From Ampullaceana balthica (lineage: Eukaryota > Mollusca > Gastropoda > Lymnaeidae): DNA of 64,000 nt. Shown one piece after another: positions 51,858 to 63,504 of this stretch; the first letter of the stretch is position 1, and each line of letters opens with the position of its first letter. The notes beneath the pieces were generated by a model that was not told the DNA's origin, searched no databases, and saw nothing but the letters and a program-made list of their open reading frames with translations. The DNA is taken from the NCBI GenBank assembly GCA_944989445.1, contig CALYLW010000281.1, positions 785,824-849,823 on the forward strand. Direction: 5' to 3'. Both the position numbers and the translations under genes were made by a program.

Positions 51858-54841
51858 CCACTGAGTGTATCTCGGCAACTACGCAAAACACTAAAATCGA
51901 AATTTGTGGGTCTCTCTTGCATGAAGACATTGTTCGTGAAGCAAATAATTCAGTTGCATTTTCTATACTTGCCGACGAGACAAATGACATTTCGGGAGGC
52001 ATTGAGCAGATGTCACTTGGTGTTAGATTTGTAAAATTAAGAACAAAATGGGAAAATGATGGTCACAGAAGAATTCCTGGGATATATTACAATTGTCAAT
52101 AGAACAGCTGAAGGTTTAGCCAACACCATCATTACTAATTCATTAGAATTTTGATTAAATATGACAATGCTTGTTGGTCAAGGATACTACGAATGTTCTA
52201 CAATGGCAGGTAAAGAAGGAGGAGTCCAAGCAATAATTCGAAAAAAATACCCAAAGCAGCATTTTTACATTGCAGTTCACATAAACTAAATCTTGTTGTG
52301 AACGATTTAAATAATGTGAATGTTGTACGAAACACAATAGAAACAATTAAGTCAATTATAGTGTTTTTCCGAGAAAGTAATCAGCAAAGAAAACTTATTC
52401 TAAATGTTCCTTTGCTATGTGAAACTAGATGGACACATAAATATAAAAGCTTGCGGATTTTTGCTGAAAATGTTACAGAAATTGTTAAACAACTGGAATA
52501 TTTAGAACAATCAGTAATGTAATCAGTTATACTTGCAGATATAATTCTTTTTTATGTTTGATAAATGTAAACTGTCTTCCATGTAATAAACTTTCAGGAA
52601 ATTTAGTTCAGTTTTATTGTAACAACTTTATGACATTTTTATGAATTTTTTTCTTCCTCAAATGTAGGGGGGGGGCAAATGCCCCCCTTGCCCCCTCCTT
52701 CCCTACGCCCATGATAATGACCGATTTAGCTTGTAGTTTTAAAAAAATATGTACCGTTTTTTAAATCTGTCCTATTATTTATTTATTTTATTTTTTTTTG
52801 GGGGGGGTGTCGGCTTGCGATCGGGTTATACACGTTTAATACTTTTCCCTTCCAAAAGTTGGGGGGTCGGCTTATGAACGAACGGGCTATAGAACGAGTA
52901 TGTTAAATATTGCTTCAAGAGCGTTGAGAGAAAAGCAGCCTGTGAGTGTGTGAGCATCTTTAATGAGTGCGACTTAAAAAGATACCACCAAACAAAACAT
53001 TTGTGTTTCGTGCACAATTTAACGAACCAAGAGAGAAAAAGGAAATGCAAGAAGTTTGTTAATAATTTAAAGGAGCAGGGAAATGTTTTCACCAAAACTC
53101 TTAAATACAAGATGAGGCAACCGAAGCCAGTTTGGAGATATTTTCATAAGATCGTAAAACGGAACAAGCCTTTTTATGACAGTGAATTTATCAAGAAATG
53201 CTTGAGATATGCAGCAAGCGTTATGTGTCCGGAACAGAAAACATAATTTGACACCATTTCTTTATCAAGGGAACTTTAGTCAGACGTTTTGAAAACAAAA
53301 AACTGACAATTTGATGCACCAACTTCGAGATGCAAGCAATGACTTTTTTTTGTACTCTCGCATTGGATTAAAGTACCAATGTATATGAACAGCACAATTG
53401 TTGGTATTTATACGGGGAATACATCCTCGTTTCGAGCTTAACGAAGAATTAATTGTGTTGAGGCACTCAAAGACACAACTACAGGCAAGGATTTATTCAA
53501 TACTGTAGAGAACTGTGATTGTAAAATAACTGGGTTGGTGTGGAACAGATGGCTAGTGTAATAACCGATGGAGCGCGAGCTTTAACTGGAAAAAGTATTA
53601 TGAACAATAAAATTAAAGAATATCAGCCTGACCACACACTCTTACCTCGCGTTAGCACCATCAGGAAAGTCTGTGTAAGGCTGTGTTGAATTTCAAGCAG
53701 TTGTTAGTATGATAAACTTTTAAAAGCCAGGGAACTTAATCACAGGTGTTAAAAGCACTGTTTGAAGATTTGAATATTATATTATCTACCACAGCAGTGT
53801 CCGCTGGCTGAGCCTGGGCAAGTTATTGAGGCGAGTGTTGGATCTCAAGGAAGAAATAGTTATGTTGCTGAAGATGAAGGGTTTTGTTTTTGATCTTGTT
53901 ACTTCCATAGTTAATGAAGAGTGGAAGTCAGACTTCATGTTTGCCATTAACATTATGGAAAATTTGACTGAACAGAAAGTCAAACTTCAGGGCAATGGCT
54001 TGTTTGCACATGAAATATATTTGTATGTTAGATCATTTCAGACAAATCTCTCTGTTTTCCAGGCAAGCAGGTGAAAACAGGTTTTGCCAATTTACCTTTG
54101 CTAAAACAGAAAAACGTTTCTTTTAAAATGGCTGGCAAGTGCAAGGCTCAGTTGGATGCCTTTGCTATGGAATTTGAAAGGAGGTTCCAAGACGACAAGA
54201 ACCTGGAGCCACTCTTCAATATCCTCAGTTCGCAATTTAGTGCAGAAGCTGATTAAGCCCCAGAGGATATGCTGTTAGAACTGGTAAACTAAAAGCAAAT
54301 TATGACCTGAAGGAGATGTTCAAGTTAGTTTTTCTGCTTGAGTTTTTTTTTGCTAGGTGCGGCGTTACCACACTTTAAAAAACTTTGCTGTCAAACTTTT
54401 GCCACTATTTGGGTCCACATACATCTGTCAGCAAGCTTTTTCTTGTATGAAAATTAATAAGTCTAAGAACAAATCGATGTTGACTGACTGCAATTTGAAT
54501 GCATTCATGCGATAAAAACCAGTCACCTGGTTCCACACTTCAAGAATAGTTCAACACACACAAACACACACACACACACACACACACTCAAATTCGAAAT
54601 ATAAATGAGACGATGAACCTGGTTTGCTGATACCAATTTAGAAATCCTAGGCTTAATTTTCGTCAGAAGTGATCTTAAGTATTTGAATTTTTTTTTAAAT
54701 AGTTACCGCACTGAATCTACTTTCCACTAAATATGATGAAGGAAATGTAATTACGAAATTTTAAATTACAGCCCATACTTCAGGATCTCCTTTTCCAGCC
54801 AGAAATGTTTATAGCAGCGTTTGAATTTAAAAATAAATTCA

Positions 54842-55290
54842 TTATTTGTAGCTACTTTTTGGAATAAGTTTGCAAATATTTATCAAATAATAGTTCTTAG
54901 CAAATACGTTGCTCCTTTGTGAACCGCACGTATGGCAACAGTAAAGCATTTCCTGGCAAAGTTGACTCCTTAAGTTAAATAGAAAACAGATATGTTTTAA
55001 ATTGCTACACAGTGTATCTTCAACACCTTGAGCCTTTTCATCAGTTCTGATTTGAACTGTATTATTGCTAAACAAATTTTTCTTGATAATATCGGATCTA
55101 CCACAGCCCGTATTAATTCACTTATAGCCGGTATAATTTGTTCTTGACCAATAGTATGAGATTTACACGATTTGGCAATCAATAACGAAATATTGTAAGA
55201 AGCTAGCAAGCATTTACCATCTTGTGTGGTTGCTGTTGAAAAGAGTTTTGTCAAAGTCAATTGTTTGATAAATTTGTATTTTAGTGTTTG
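54842..55290 (-). pseudogene. SCAND3/ZBED-like hAT transposase fragment
   Basis: The minus-strand frames read LFSTATTQDGKCLLASYNIS, LLIAKSCKSHTIGQEQIIPA, then after a frameshift NNTVQIRTDEKAQGVEDTLC. This resembles the ASYxISxLIAKxxKPHTIGE...SNNTVxRRIxEM stretch I recall from SCAND3/ZBED-type hAT transposases. The rest of the protein is missing or beyond the insertion. Confidence 0.75.
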
Positions 55291-55632
55291 AAAATTAAAT
55301 AAATCCTTATATTTTTTTATCCCCGTTTATTTTCTTTCAAATGTTCTTGCAGTCTGGAAGTGCGCAATTGCACATATAAAAAAAACAACTAAATGCAAAT
55401 GCAGTAATCAAACCAATGTCCAAAACGTTTTTTACAAAAAATATAGAACCTTATGAGCAGAATACATAAATCATATTTTTCTAAATCTTCTCTTCCTTTT
55501 TTATGCTTTCACCGCCCCCTTACAGTTATTCACCGCCCCCCAAATTGACCCGTGGCCTTCACCACCCCCCTGGATCGCTTCAGCGCCCACAAGGTGGTGG
55601 TAGCGCCCACTTTGAGAATCACGGCTCTAGCC

Positions 55633-55777
55633 GACAGTTGGTCGCAATAACATAACAATGCTGATGTAATGAGTTAGTAATGACTGGGCAAATATCCGGC
55701 CTTCAACAGCGAATATGTGCCAGAAATAACAGAGCATTGTTTGCAAACTGTGACAACAACAGCTTAAACTCAGCTAA
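55633..55777. other. Level 2 sequence between nested elements
   Basis: Residual level 2 transposon sequence; no coding piece recognised. Confidence 0.4.
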
Positions 55778-56264
55778 TAAAACAAACCCGTAAAAACAAA
55801 GTTTTTGACTATAAATCCCTTATATATGAGACATAACTAACAGTATTGATTATTTTCAAACGCGACAAACATTTAATTTACAGACTGAATCTGTCTTAAC
55901 TGAACTTTACTTCATAACCCGAGGGGAAAAGTCTGGTCACCGATCGCTTGACCGAGCTCAGCGTGACATGTAAAATGTAAACAAAAGCACGCCGGTACTT
56001 CGATGGATCGCGTCAACGCGTCAACTCACGTGGAAAAAAACAATAACAAACAGTGAATTTGAATTACATACCTTATATAAGGATAAACTAAAAATGCATT
56101 AATTTAATTACGGTACGACGGGTCCGTGTGCCAAATTTCAGCTCGATCGGATCACGGGAAATGGGTCATTTTTGACTTTTGTTTTTCCACCCGCCCAAGA
56201 CAGAGATGACGACAGAACGACAGAGTGACAGAGACGGTGGTGAAGTTAATATAAGGGATTTAAA
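55778..56264 (-). mobile_element. Repeat family A copy
   Basis: It starts aaaacaaacccgtaaaaaca and ends gttaatataagggattta. It is uninterrupted and defines the layout used to recognise the split copy at 6740..7713. Confidence 0.85.
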
Positions 56265-56265
56265 A

Positions 56266-57094
56266 ATAGGGTTGCCAGACTTCGGGCAGAACGAGGACAT
56301 GTCCTCCTTTTTAGCTCAATGTTCTCCGTCCGGCAGGCTAAGCAAAAATCGTTTAAAATGTCGGGCTTTTCTTACATTTTATATTATAATTTTTATGTAT
56401 CGTTTTTACAACTATTACATCGTATGCTAACTTTAAATAAAAATAGATTATGGCTATTTTTTAAAACTTAGAAATTTAGACAAGGACGAAAAAATCTAGT
56501 TCTTGTTTTAAAAAATATATCAGTCATTGAAAATGAAATGGAAGAACCAGCAGTATTGGAGGTTATGAGCCGTCTTCACACAACCTTTAAGTTTTGAAAA
56601 ATAGATTGGAGGAGATATTTATTTCACTGAAAGTCAAGGAGCTGTTGAGGAGACTTGAGAAAAGTGGTCAAGAAGAAGAGTTTGGCAGATGTTAAGTGTT
56701 AAGTTGGTGTATGAAGCATGCATTAGTTACTTAGAAAAGTGGTTGAAAACTTTTGATGAATTTCAAAGCTTTGATTGGATGTACTTAGATATTTTCATAG
56801 CATGTAAACTTGATGACCTTTTGGGCGTGTATATTGTAATTGAAAGAGAAAGGTATTGTAGATGATGTGCAATTGTTTGACCAATACAACAATCTTAAAT
56901 CATTTGTACAAGACAAAAATGAACAGTTTTTTAAGACTCTTGCATGAACAGTGGCAGCTATTACAATAAAATTGTACTGACTTTAAATTTAATCTGTGAC
57001 GACTCAAATGAAATATTTAAAATGTCCTCCTTTGTTGTCCTCCTTATTGTCTTATTATGCCCTCCTTTTGGTGTCCACATATCTGGCAACCCTA
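56266..57094 (+). mobile_element. hAT-like element with 'agggttgccag' ends
   Basis: The left end agggttgccagacttc and right end atctggcaaccctag are inverted, with 'cctcctttt' subterminal motifs on both sides. Between 56530 and 56940 short pieces such as YLEKWLKTFDEFQSFDW suggest a decayed transposase. Confidence 0.72.
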
Positions 57095-57097
57095 GCT

Positions 57098-58491
57098 AAA
57101 CAGGATCCAGGTGCTATCACGTTTTTTGGAACAGTTGAAAGTATATATTTAGTTTTCTCTCGTTCAACAACTCGTTGGGAAGAATTAAAAAGAATTGTGC
57201 CAATCATGGTGAAGAGGGAATCTAAAACATGCTGGAGTGCACTGTCAGATGCTGTTAAAGCTATTTATGAAGGACTATATGAACTAGTAGGACTGTTGGG
57301 AAAAAATTATCAGAAGATGCAACTATGACGCCCGACAACAGAAGCGATGCAGAAACTTTACTGGCATGTATATTAAACTTAAACTTCCAAGTTTTGATAT
57401 ATTCCTGAAACATCATACTTGGGAAAACTGATCGTGTCCAGAAACGGTTGCAGGATCTTACTATGAATTTGAAGGAAGCAGCATCTGATCTTGAATCGCT
57501 GGTGCAAGAACTTGTCAACATTCGTGATAATTTTAGCCTAGTTGTGATTGACAATGGAAAATCAAGATGCACAACTTGGGGAATCGAGGTTGACAGAAGG
57601 ATTAGACGCCATCGGAGGATACCTGGAGAATTAGCAAGAGATGCAGGACTTATCTTATCTGATCTTATCTTATCTATACAGACGCTCCTTCTATGCAGAA
57701 GATAATTGCGTCCACAGACCATGACGGATGAACTGTTGGCAAGTGATGCAGCGTTCACAGGCCACGGTTATAAGGGTTCCACTCATTACCCAGCCGCCTA
57801 ACTAGTGTTAGGCACCCATTCGGAGCTGGGTGACTCAGGGACGCCCTAGGCCCCGGGAACAAATCCTTGCCTTCACATGGATTCGATCCCGTGACCATCA
57901 GTACGCCAGTCGAGCGCGCTGCCACTCGACCGAAGAAATTGCACGTGTTATGAACTGTGCAATTGATAGACTCCAACAGGAGATATCAATACGGATTTTG
58001 TCTAAAAATCTTAAACACTAAATTTTGGATTTTTAATAAATGTCAAAGCTCTTCTCGCTAAGACAAATGTCGATACATGTCGTCTAAATTGCTTTGATTT
58101 TGGAAATTTCTACGGCACTGATGTCAAAGGTCACGAATTGTGCACAGAAATCGGAGACTACAAAATGCTGTTCAGTTCCCGGACTGAAGTTCTACCGGAA
58201 ACTCCTTTGTAGATTCTTGGTTTTATTGTTTCCTATGGAGATGACGTATTTCCAAATCTGTGCATTCCACTGCAAATACTTCTAACAATTGGTGTTTCAA
58301 TTTCAAGCTGTGAGCGGTCCTTCAGCAAACTGAAGCTTATTTTGTCTTAATTACAGGCTTCAATGGGACAAGACCGTCTTAGTGATCTTGCACTCCTTAG
58401 CATCGATAGAGAAACACTTGAGAATATTAATTTTGACAATGTGATTGACGAGTTTGCGACTGTCAAATCAAGGAGGATCAATCTTTTGTAG
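57098..58491 (+). pseudogene. ZMYM1-like hAT transposase C-terminal part, split by a SINE
   Basis: The frame reads FFGTVESIYLVFSRSTTRWE, CWSALSDAVKAIYEGLYELV, LTMNLKEAASDLESLVQELV and WGIEVDRRIRRHRRIPGELA. It is cut by a minus-strand SINE at 57650..57932 and resumes EEIARVMNCAIDRLQQEIS. Farther on come VSISSCERSFSKLKLI and MGQDRLSDLALLSI, the hAT dimerisation block, and a stop near 58491. Small frameshifts and a stop disrupt it. This order matches what I recall of ZMYM1/DUF4371 hAT-derived proteins. It belongs to nest level 2. Confidence 0.85.
57650..57932 (-). mobile_element. tRNA-derived SINE inside a transposase pseudogene
   Basis: On the minus strand it reads from the 'cggtcgagtggc' A-box region to the tail 'ttctgcatagaaggagcgtc' and (GATAA)n. 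The flanking protein frame (GELARDAG | EEIARVMN) shows it landed in former coding sequence. Confidence 0.9.
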
Positions 58492-58796
58492 ACTATGTCT
58501 ATTCCAGTCATGTATAATAAGATGAGTCTTTTTTTTTCTTCAAATAAATTGTTTACAATCGCATAGAGAATTATTAGTCTGTATTCTACTTCATTAAAAT
58601 ACCAGATGCTTCGAAAATGAAACATATAAACCGTAAAATTTCAAAAAAATTCTTAGGGGCTCGGTGAGCCCCCAGTATCTGTCAGTCCGAGAAGGAGCGA
58701 AGAATTTGTGTCATGACTTCGGGCGCAGATGACCCTAGCTACGCCACTGGCCACATCAGGCTCGCGAGCCATGGTTTCCCGACCCATGCAATAGTA

Positions 58797-60141
58797 TATT
58801 TTGATACACTGATCTCACTAAAAACGATATTCTAGGTGCAATTTTTTTAGCAAAAAATATTTCTTTACACTTAGTTTTGCAACTGAATAAATGATGAAAA
58901 TGCCGATGATTTAAAACTTAAATAAATAAGCTTAAACATTTTTAAAGATGAGTGTAAGCGGTCGTTCGATAGTCGGAGCCGAAAACACTAGGCACTAATA
59001 AAGTTAAAGCCAGTACTAGCACTAGTCCTAGCAAACTTATACTTATATTTAATATAAATTGTTTTCATTGGTATATAAAAAATATAATATATGTTTTAGT
59101 ATTTATTAGTAATAAACGTACACTAAGATTATGACTTTAATTATAAATACTTCATTAGTATTAGTAGTAAACAGTATAAATGAATAAAATTCACGGACGA
59201 ACGAGCGAATGAACTAAAAAGGTATAGTATATAAATAGTGAATATAGTATGGTCACTGATACTTTTAAAGTTTCATATTAAATTAAGTTCACTCTCGCCA
59301 GGACATTCCATTTCGCATAATATAATATATCAAATAATATAAACTAATCTTTTTATTTAAAATTATATATTCTAAATTAAGGTTTTGTATAAGTTGCAAG
59401 CCATTTCAATGAGCTCATTCTCTGTTATAGTAATGAACAAATATTAACTTCTATCTGTGTGACCCCCTGGCGTCTAGATGCATTTCGTCATTTGTGGACG
59501 GCTTATATGCGTTAAATGACACATCGCGCATTTGTAGCATGTAGTAATCACAGTACGGCAGTGGCTACCATTCAGTGAACCATACACACAATAGCTCTAA
59601 TAAACTGTCAGATGATTTTGTGTTTTTCTCGTAATTTTTTAAAATAGTAGATTCCCTTATCATGAGTTCTAATAAAGTTAATGAGAGGAGCCAAGCACCG
59701 AAAAACAAAATGGTTAGGAACACCTTTGAGTTGAAGATAAGACATTATTATATAAGATGAAATTGGCGTATGTGCCCTGGACTTAATTGAAGCTTGCCAA
59801 AAATGAATATTTCTATGATTATGAAATACAAAGACTCTATTAAATAGGCAAAGGGGGTGAAATCTGTTACATACAAGATAAGGGAGAGTAGAGCATTTTG
59901 AAATATTGCTTTTGATCGGAATAACAGGAAAACATTTGTTCAAGTTCTTTTTATTTAGGTATTTAGTAATAAGCAGTGTTTAAATTAATTTATAAAAAGT
60001 AATAAAAACACCTAAATAAATTTATAAATATGTAAATAACAGCATGATTTCTCCTAATGGGAAAGGATTGATTAATCATAATCCCTCCATTGCTTTTAGT
60101 AACATATTATAATATATATAATATATTAAAAAATAAATTTG
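58797..60141. other. AT-rich stretch, no gene recognised
   Basis: A 111-codon minus-strand frame at 59608..59943 has no motif. Nothing else stands out. Confidence 0.45.
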
Positions 60142-60688
60142 TGTCACGGTCAGATGTTGTGGTGTTAAGATGACTGAGCATAAGTGGGGCGAGCGTGGTC
60201 AACGGGCTGTGAACACCTGTTCATGTGAAAAAGGGGGGGGGTGAACCCAGGGTACGTGGAGCTGTAATCAGCGGTCAAAAGGAGACAGGGTGGGTGACCG
60301 AGGCGTTAAAAACGGGGCCTATATAATAAGAGCATAGTGTGTGACGGGACACAGAGAGAGAGAGAGTTGGGATGTCGATGTACACACCGACGGCAGACTG
60401 GACTAGAATGTGTGGAGGTTATTTTTATTCAACGTGGTCCGATACAGTAAAACCGGACCGAGGACGATTGACTGTGAAGATTAAAAGACTGTGTGGACTC
60501 TGGATGGCATGAAGATCAACTATACAATTTCCAATTGTACTTTGCTATACATGTCGACGATTTGATGTCAATAAACGTACTTGGAACTAAAACCCAGCGT
60601 TGCTGATTTATTTACCCGTCCAGTGTGGTAAATATCAGAATCTGTGGCCAAGGGGGGACCTCAACCCCTAGACAACGACTCTGCCACA
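60142..60688 (+). mobile_element. Probable solo LTR
   Basis: The segment starts TGTCACGG and ends GCCACA, i.e. TG...CA ends. It has a TATA-like 'cctatataataaga' near 60318 and an AATAAA near 60572, in LTR order. The flanks atttg (60137) and atatg (60689) agree at four of five bases. No internal retrotransposon genes are adjacent, so it would be a solo LTR. Confidence 0.62.
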
Positions 60689-62639
60689 ATATGTAAACGT
60701 TTCTGCTCTAAATGTCTTCATCAGTACTACAAACAAAAAAAAAGACACACAAAAAAATAAATAAATAAACAAAGGTATTTAAATTAAATTTAGAAAACCA
60801 CAGCCATGGAAGAAACTTTCGTTGCTTTTCTTTAGTTCTTGTGGCCATCCATCTTATTTTTTTCTTTCCTTCATTAGTTTTCCATGGTGTAGTAGGTAAT
60901 AGATAATGTAAATGTAATTGCTATACATTTATTGTTTTCACCTCACACATCGACTGTGTAGTACTGTGTACCTTGTACTTGTATTCTTGTTGAAAGACAA
61001 GCATTGGATCTTAAGAAAAGTTTGCTGGACAAACATCTACCATCTCCATTCGCTCCCCTCGTCTATAACCCCAAAGAACCGACCAGGGACACCATGTTGT
61101 TAGGCGTTGGCGTAGTGTTTGTGTTTCTTTCTCGTGCAAACATAAAACCGGAAAGTCGTAAAGGGTAACACTGTAGCCGGGTAGCAAGGTAGCTCTGTAG
61201 CTGGTTAGCAGTGTAGCTATGTAGCAGGGTAGCAATGTAGCCCTAGATTGAGAAGTGAAATGCTACCAAAAGGAACTAGGGCGGTGATAGGGGATGAGTT
61301 GTCCGCCAGTGGTCCGGTGAGGAGACAAGACTAATGTAAAATTATAAATAATAATTCAGTGCTTGGACTAGATGTCCAAATAATGACTTTTAGTAACTAA
61401 TCGGGTGATACGAGTTTATTGGTGACATTTAGTATTTTGAAATTATGGTTGACATAATTGACATCTCATTTTTTTAAACTGATCATTATTATAAATCTCT
61501 ACCAGACACAGAGGCATAATGCCATAATAACGACCGGGCATCGGGGCAGTTGCCAAGGGCGCCGAGGGCAAATCCTTCAATAATCAAATTAATCTGTATG
61601 ATATAGTATTTTTTCCTATTTCTCAAGGGTGCCAATGAATTAGCCAAGGGCGCGGACAACCCAGTTACGCTTCTAGCAAGACACATTTTTAGGAAAACTT
61701 ATGAAAACTTTAATTAAGTTTTTTTTTAATGGATCAAAATATATCACAAATCACAACAGTATTGTTTTTATTGTTGATCTGTAATTAAAAAAAGTCACTG
61801 TGTTTGCTACTTGCGTTCTTCTAAATTATTAGTTATGCCATTTTGGTCCGTCTGCTTTTTAACAAGTAGTTAGTCTTCAAGTGATTTCAAAGCTACCCTG
61901 ATTTTGATTTCACCTTGACTTTAAAACTTTAAAAAAAAATAATTAAAAATCTGTCTGAAGACTGACGTTTGATTCAGTTACTGTAGAAATGTTGGATGCA
62001 CCAACAAACTCATTTTGCAATTAGTATTGTTAATTATTATTATTTTTAAAATACTTGCAAAGAGTTATTTACACGCCTCTAACAGTACACGTGACATCGC
62101 GCGCGCCTTTAGTTTGCCGGTTTTCCCACGGGATCTCGTGTAGCGCGGGAATTTACTAATCAGTAGTCGGATGTAGCAAATATAATCTGAAATCGCCCAG
62201 GTAGATTTATGTACCCCACTTGGTTTGTATCTTTTTATCTACCACGTTTTTATTAACTTGCTTTCGTTCCTGTCTGTCCGCAATTTTTCAAATTTTCCAA
62301 CGTAAAATTAAACCACTTCTGATGGTCCTAGAGAGCTAAAAATTTTACCAAAGTGTATAGTATAAAAATTAAAGATTTATAATTTAGAAGGCAAAAGAGA
62401 GATCTATAAGTGAGAGAAGGAGTGAACTGCATATGTTACACCTCATAAGCGCCCGCCCGACTTTTTTATTTTTAGTCATATTAACTCAAAGTACATGAAC
62501 TCATAAGTTTTAAATTATTTTCTTCTTTTTAGTCTACTTATAAAAACGTGGTTTTAAATATTCCTTTTTTACCTTTATTTATTTGTATCTAACCATTGTT
62601 AAACTAACGCTTGCTCTCTGCTCGGGCTGATTTAAGTGA
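60689..62639. other. Intergenic stretch, small repeats only
   Basis: Around 61170..61245 a run of 'gtagc' motifs every 8-16 bp forms a loose tandem repeat. The rest is AT-rich with no recognised gene. Confidence 0.45.
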
Positions 62640-62835
62640 AAACTCGGTTTGGACTGGCATGATGGACAACTGGGTTTGGACTGGCATGATGGACAACTGG
62701 GTCTGGACTGGCATGATGGACAACTGGGTTTGGACTGGCATGATGGACAACTGGGTTTGGACTGGCATGATGGACAACTGGGTTTGGACTGGCATGATGG
62801 ACACCTGGGTTTGGACTGGCATGACGGGCAACTCA
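62640..62835. repeat. 27-bp minisatellite, about 7 copies
   Basis: The unit is tttggactggcatgatggac plus aactggg. The multiple-of-three unit opens frames on both strands; no gene signal surrounds them. Confidence 0.95.
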
Positions 62836-62847
62836 TGGGATAGAAGT

Positions 62848-62855
<8 letters not shown>

Positions 62856-62914
<59 letters not shown>
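62856..62914. repeat. (AT)n microsatellite
   Basis: About 58 bp of alternating AT directly after the 27-bp array. Confidence 0.97.
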
Positions 62915-62917
<3 letters not shown>

Positions 62918-63420
62918 ATGGACACTAAACCACGGCGAGACCATCAACTTGACCACAGTCTTCACTTTATCTTTATGAAAAATTCTTGGCGGGCTGGTCG
63001 TATTCAGGAATGAAACGTCAACCATTAGTTTAATAGTTTTGAAATAATCTTTTCATCATTGTTAATTGTATGCATATAGAAAACGCAGATAGAAATCCAT
63101 TACTGTCCTGGGAAAGCATTATTTGAGACAAGTCGCTCAAAATTATCTTTTAACAAAAAGTGGACATTTAAACTCCATGTTAAACTTCATGTCTATTGTT
63201 GTTTTGAGTTTGAGAGAGGCAAACAACAGCTGACAGTCCATAAGCAAAATAGTATCTTGACATGCATGAAAAAGGGGGAAGATGTGACCTAAAATTTATG
63301 TGGACACAAAATCAGGCAGCTTGAAATTTAACTTTAGGTTAAAAACGTAACCAAAACAGAACCTTCGATTTCATTTTCAGCCAGAAAGAAATTCTTACAA
63401 TACTTTAAAAGACGCCTTTT
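62915..63420. other. 3' flank of the GPCR gene
   Basis: AT-rich, no further coding signal. Confidence 0.4.
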
Positions 63421-63504
63421 ATCGTTTCTTGCCAGCGATCTATCGTTTCTTGCCAGCGATCTACCGTTTCTCGCCAGCAATCTACCGTTTCTTGGCAGAG
63501 ATCC
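63421..63504 (-). repeat. 21-bp tandem repeat spanning the GPCR stop codon, 4 copies
   Basis: On the minus strand the copies read, in frame, ISAKKR-stop, IAGEKR-stop, IAGKKR-stop, IAGKKR-stop. The first is the real C-terminus; the other three lie in the 3' untranslated region. Confidence 0.93.

Larger units (their letters stand above)
50091..52522 (+). pseudogene. DUF4371/ZMYM-like hAT transposase, broken
   Basis: Pieces in order: MPLLEDFGASAASDLS... and YSFPKLDIGRYVW (50147..50428); GAFCKYCVLFLQKS, a TTF-type zinc-finger-like segment, around 50485; EDKFKKIATNW around 50720. After the inserted elements come LLHEDIVREANNSVAF and ILADETNDISGGIEQMSLGV (from 51917), then CSTMAGKEGGVQAI-like sequence near 52195, HKLNLVVNDLNNVNVVRNTI, and LLCETRWTHKYKSLR (to 52522). 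The acidic ADET and the TRW motif are typical of the hAT RNase-H-like core. Several stops and frameshifts, and the C-terminal dimerisation region is absent. Confidence 0.8.
49800..52713 (+). mobile_element. Nest level 6: 2.9-kb hAT element, DUF4371/ZMYM-like transposase
   Basis: The left end catgggcgtcgctagg and right end ccctacgcccatg are inverted. An exact 8-bp target duplication, ataatgac, lies at 49792..49799 and 52714..52721. The element at 4829..5103 is its deletion derivative, so this is the longer family member with remnants of the mobilising transposase. Confidence 0.94.
49399..52905. mobile_element. Nest level 5: element with 'tatactcgttcg' ends
   Basis: The left end ggatatactcgttcgcaatc and right end cgggctatagaacgagtatg are inverted, and 'gtcggcttatga' occurs near both ends. 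It interrupts the N-terminus of the level 4 transposase. Target duplication uncertain (ttaaat is a candidate). Its own sequence is short; most of its length is level 6. Confidence 0.7.
49339..54513 (+). pseudogene. GTF2IRD2-like hAT transposase, broken and split
   Basis: The start ATG reads MSGTKESKIEDECLFF and is cut at about 49396 by level 5. Reading resumes after 52905: CDLKRYHQTKHLCFVHN (the end of a BED-like zinc finger), then scattered pieces with VRWLSLGKLLRRVLDLKEEI (53800..), FAINIMENLTEQKVKLQG, and near the end FGSTYICQQAFSCMKINKSK and LTDCNLNAFMR-stop. These are landmarks I recall from GTF2IRD2/EPM2AIP1-type hAT transposases. Many stops and frameshifts. Not functional. Confidence 0.75.
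49003..54600 (+). mobile_element. Nest level 4: hAT element with GTF2IRD2-like remnant; right end lost
   Basis: The left end acagggataggcaaactacc is followed by 'gcgggccaaatgcggcc', a common hAT terminus. I could not find the matching right end near 54500..54840, so the right boundary is approximate and the end may be deleted or decayed. Confidence 0.65.
48917..55624 (-). mobile_element. Nest level 3: hAT element with SCAND3/ZBED-like remnant
   Basis: The left end cagtgattctcaaac and right end ctttgagaatcacgg are inverted. An exact 8-bp target duplication, ctctagcc, lies at 48909..48916 and 55625..55632. The remaining transposase fragment (54842..55290) is on the minus strand. Both ends carry 'cgccccc'-rich subterminal sequence. 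Confidence 0.9.
48544..58749 (+). mobile_element. Nest level 2: 10.2-kb hAT element, ZMYM1-like transposase
   Basis: The left end cagtggcgtagctagg and right end ccctagctacgccactg are inverted. An exact 8-bp target duplication, gccacatc, lies at 48536..48543 and 58750..58757. Its own transposase remnant is at 57098..58491. It has absorbed level 3, a family A copy, another hAT-like element and a SINE. Confidence 0.92.
48226..58788. mobile_element. Nest level 1: hAT-like MITE hosting all inner elements
   Basis: The left end aaggggtcaggaaac and right end gtttcccgacccatg are inverted. An exact 8-bp target duplication, caatagta, lies at 48218..48225 and 58789..58796. Only about 350 bp (48226..48535 and 58758..58788) belong to this element; they contain 'gagagcca' motifs. 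Everything else is inserted material. Confidence 0.88.
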
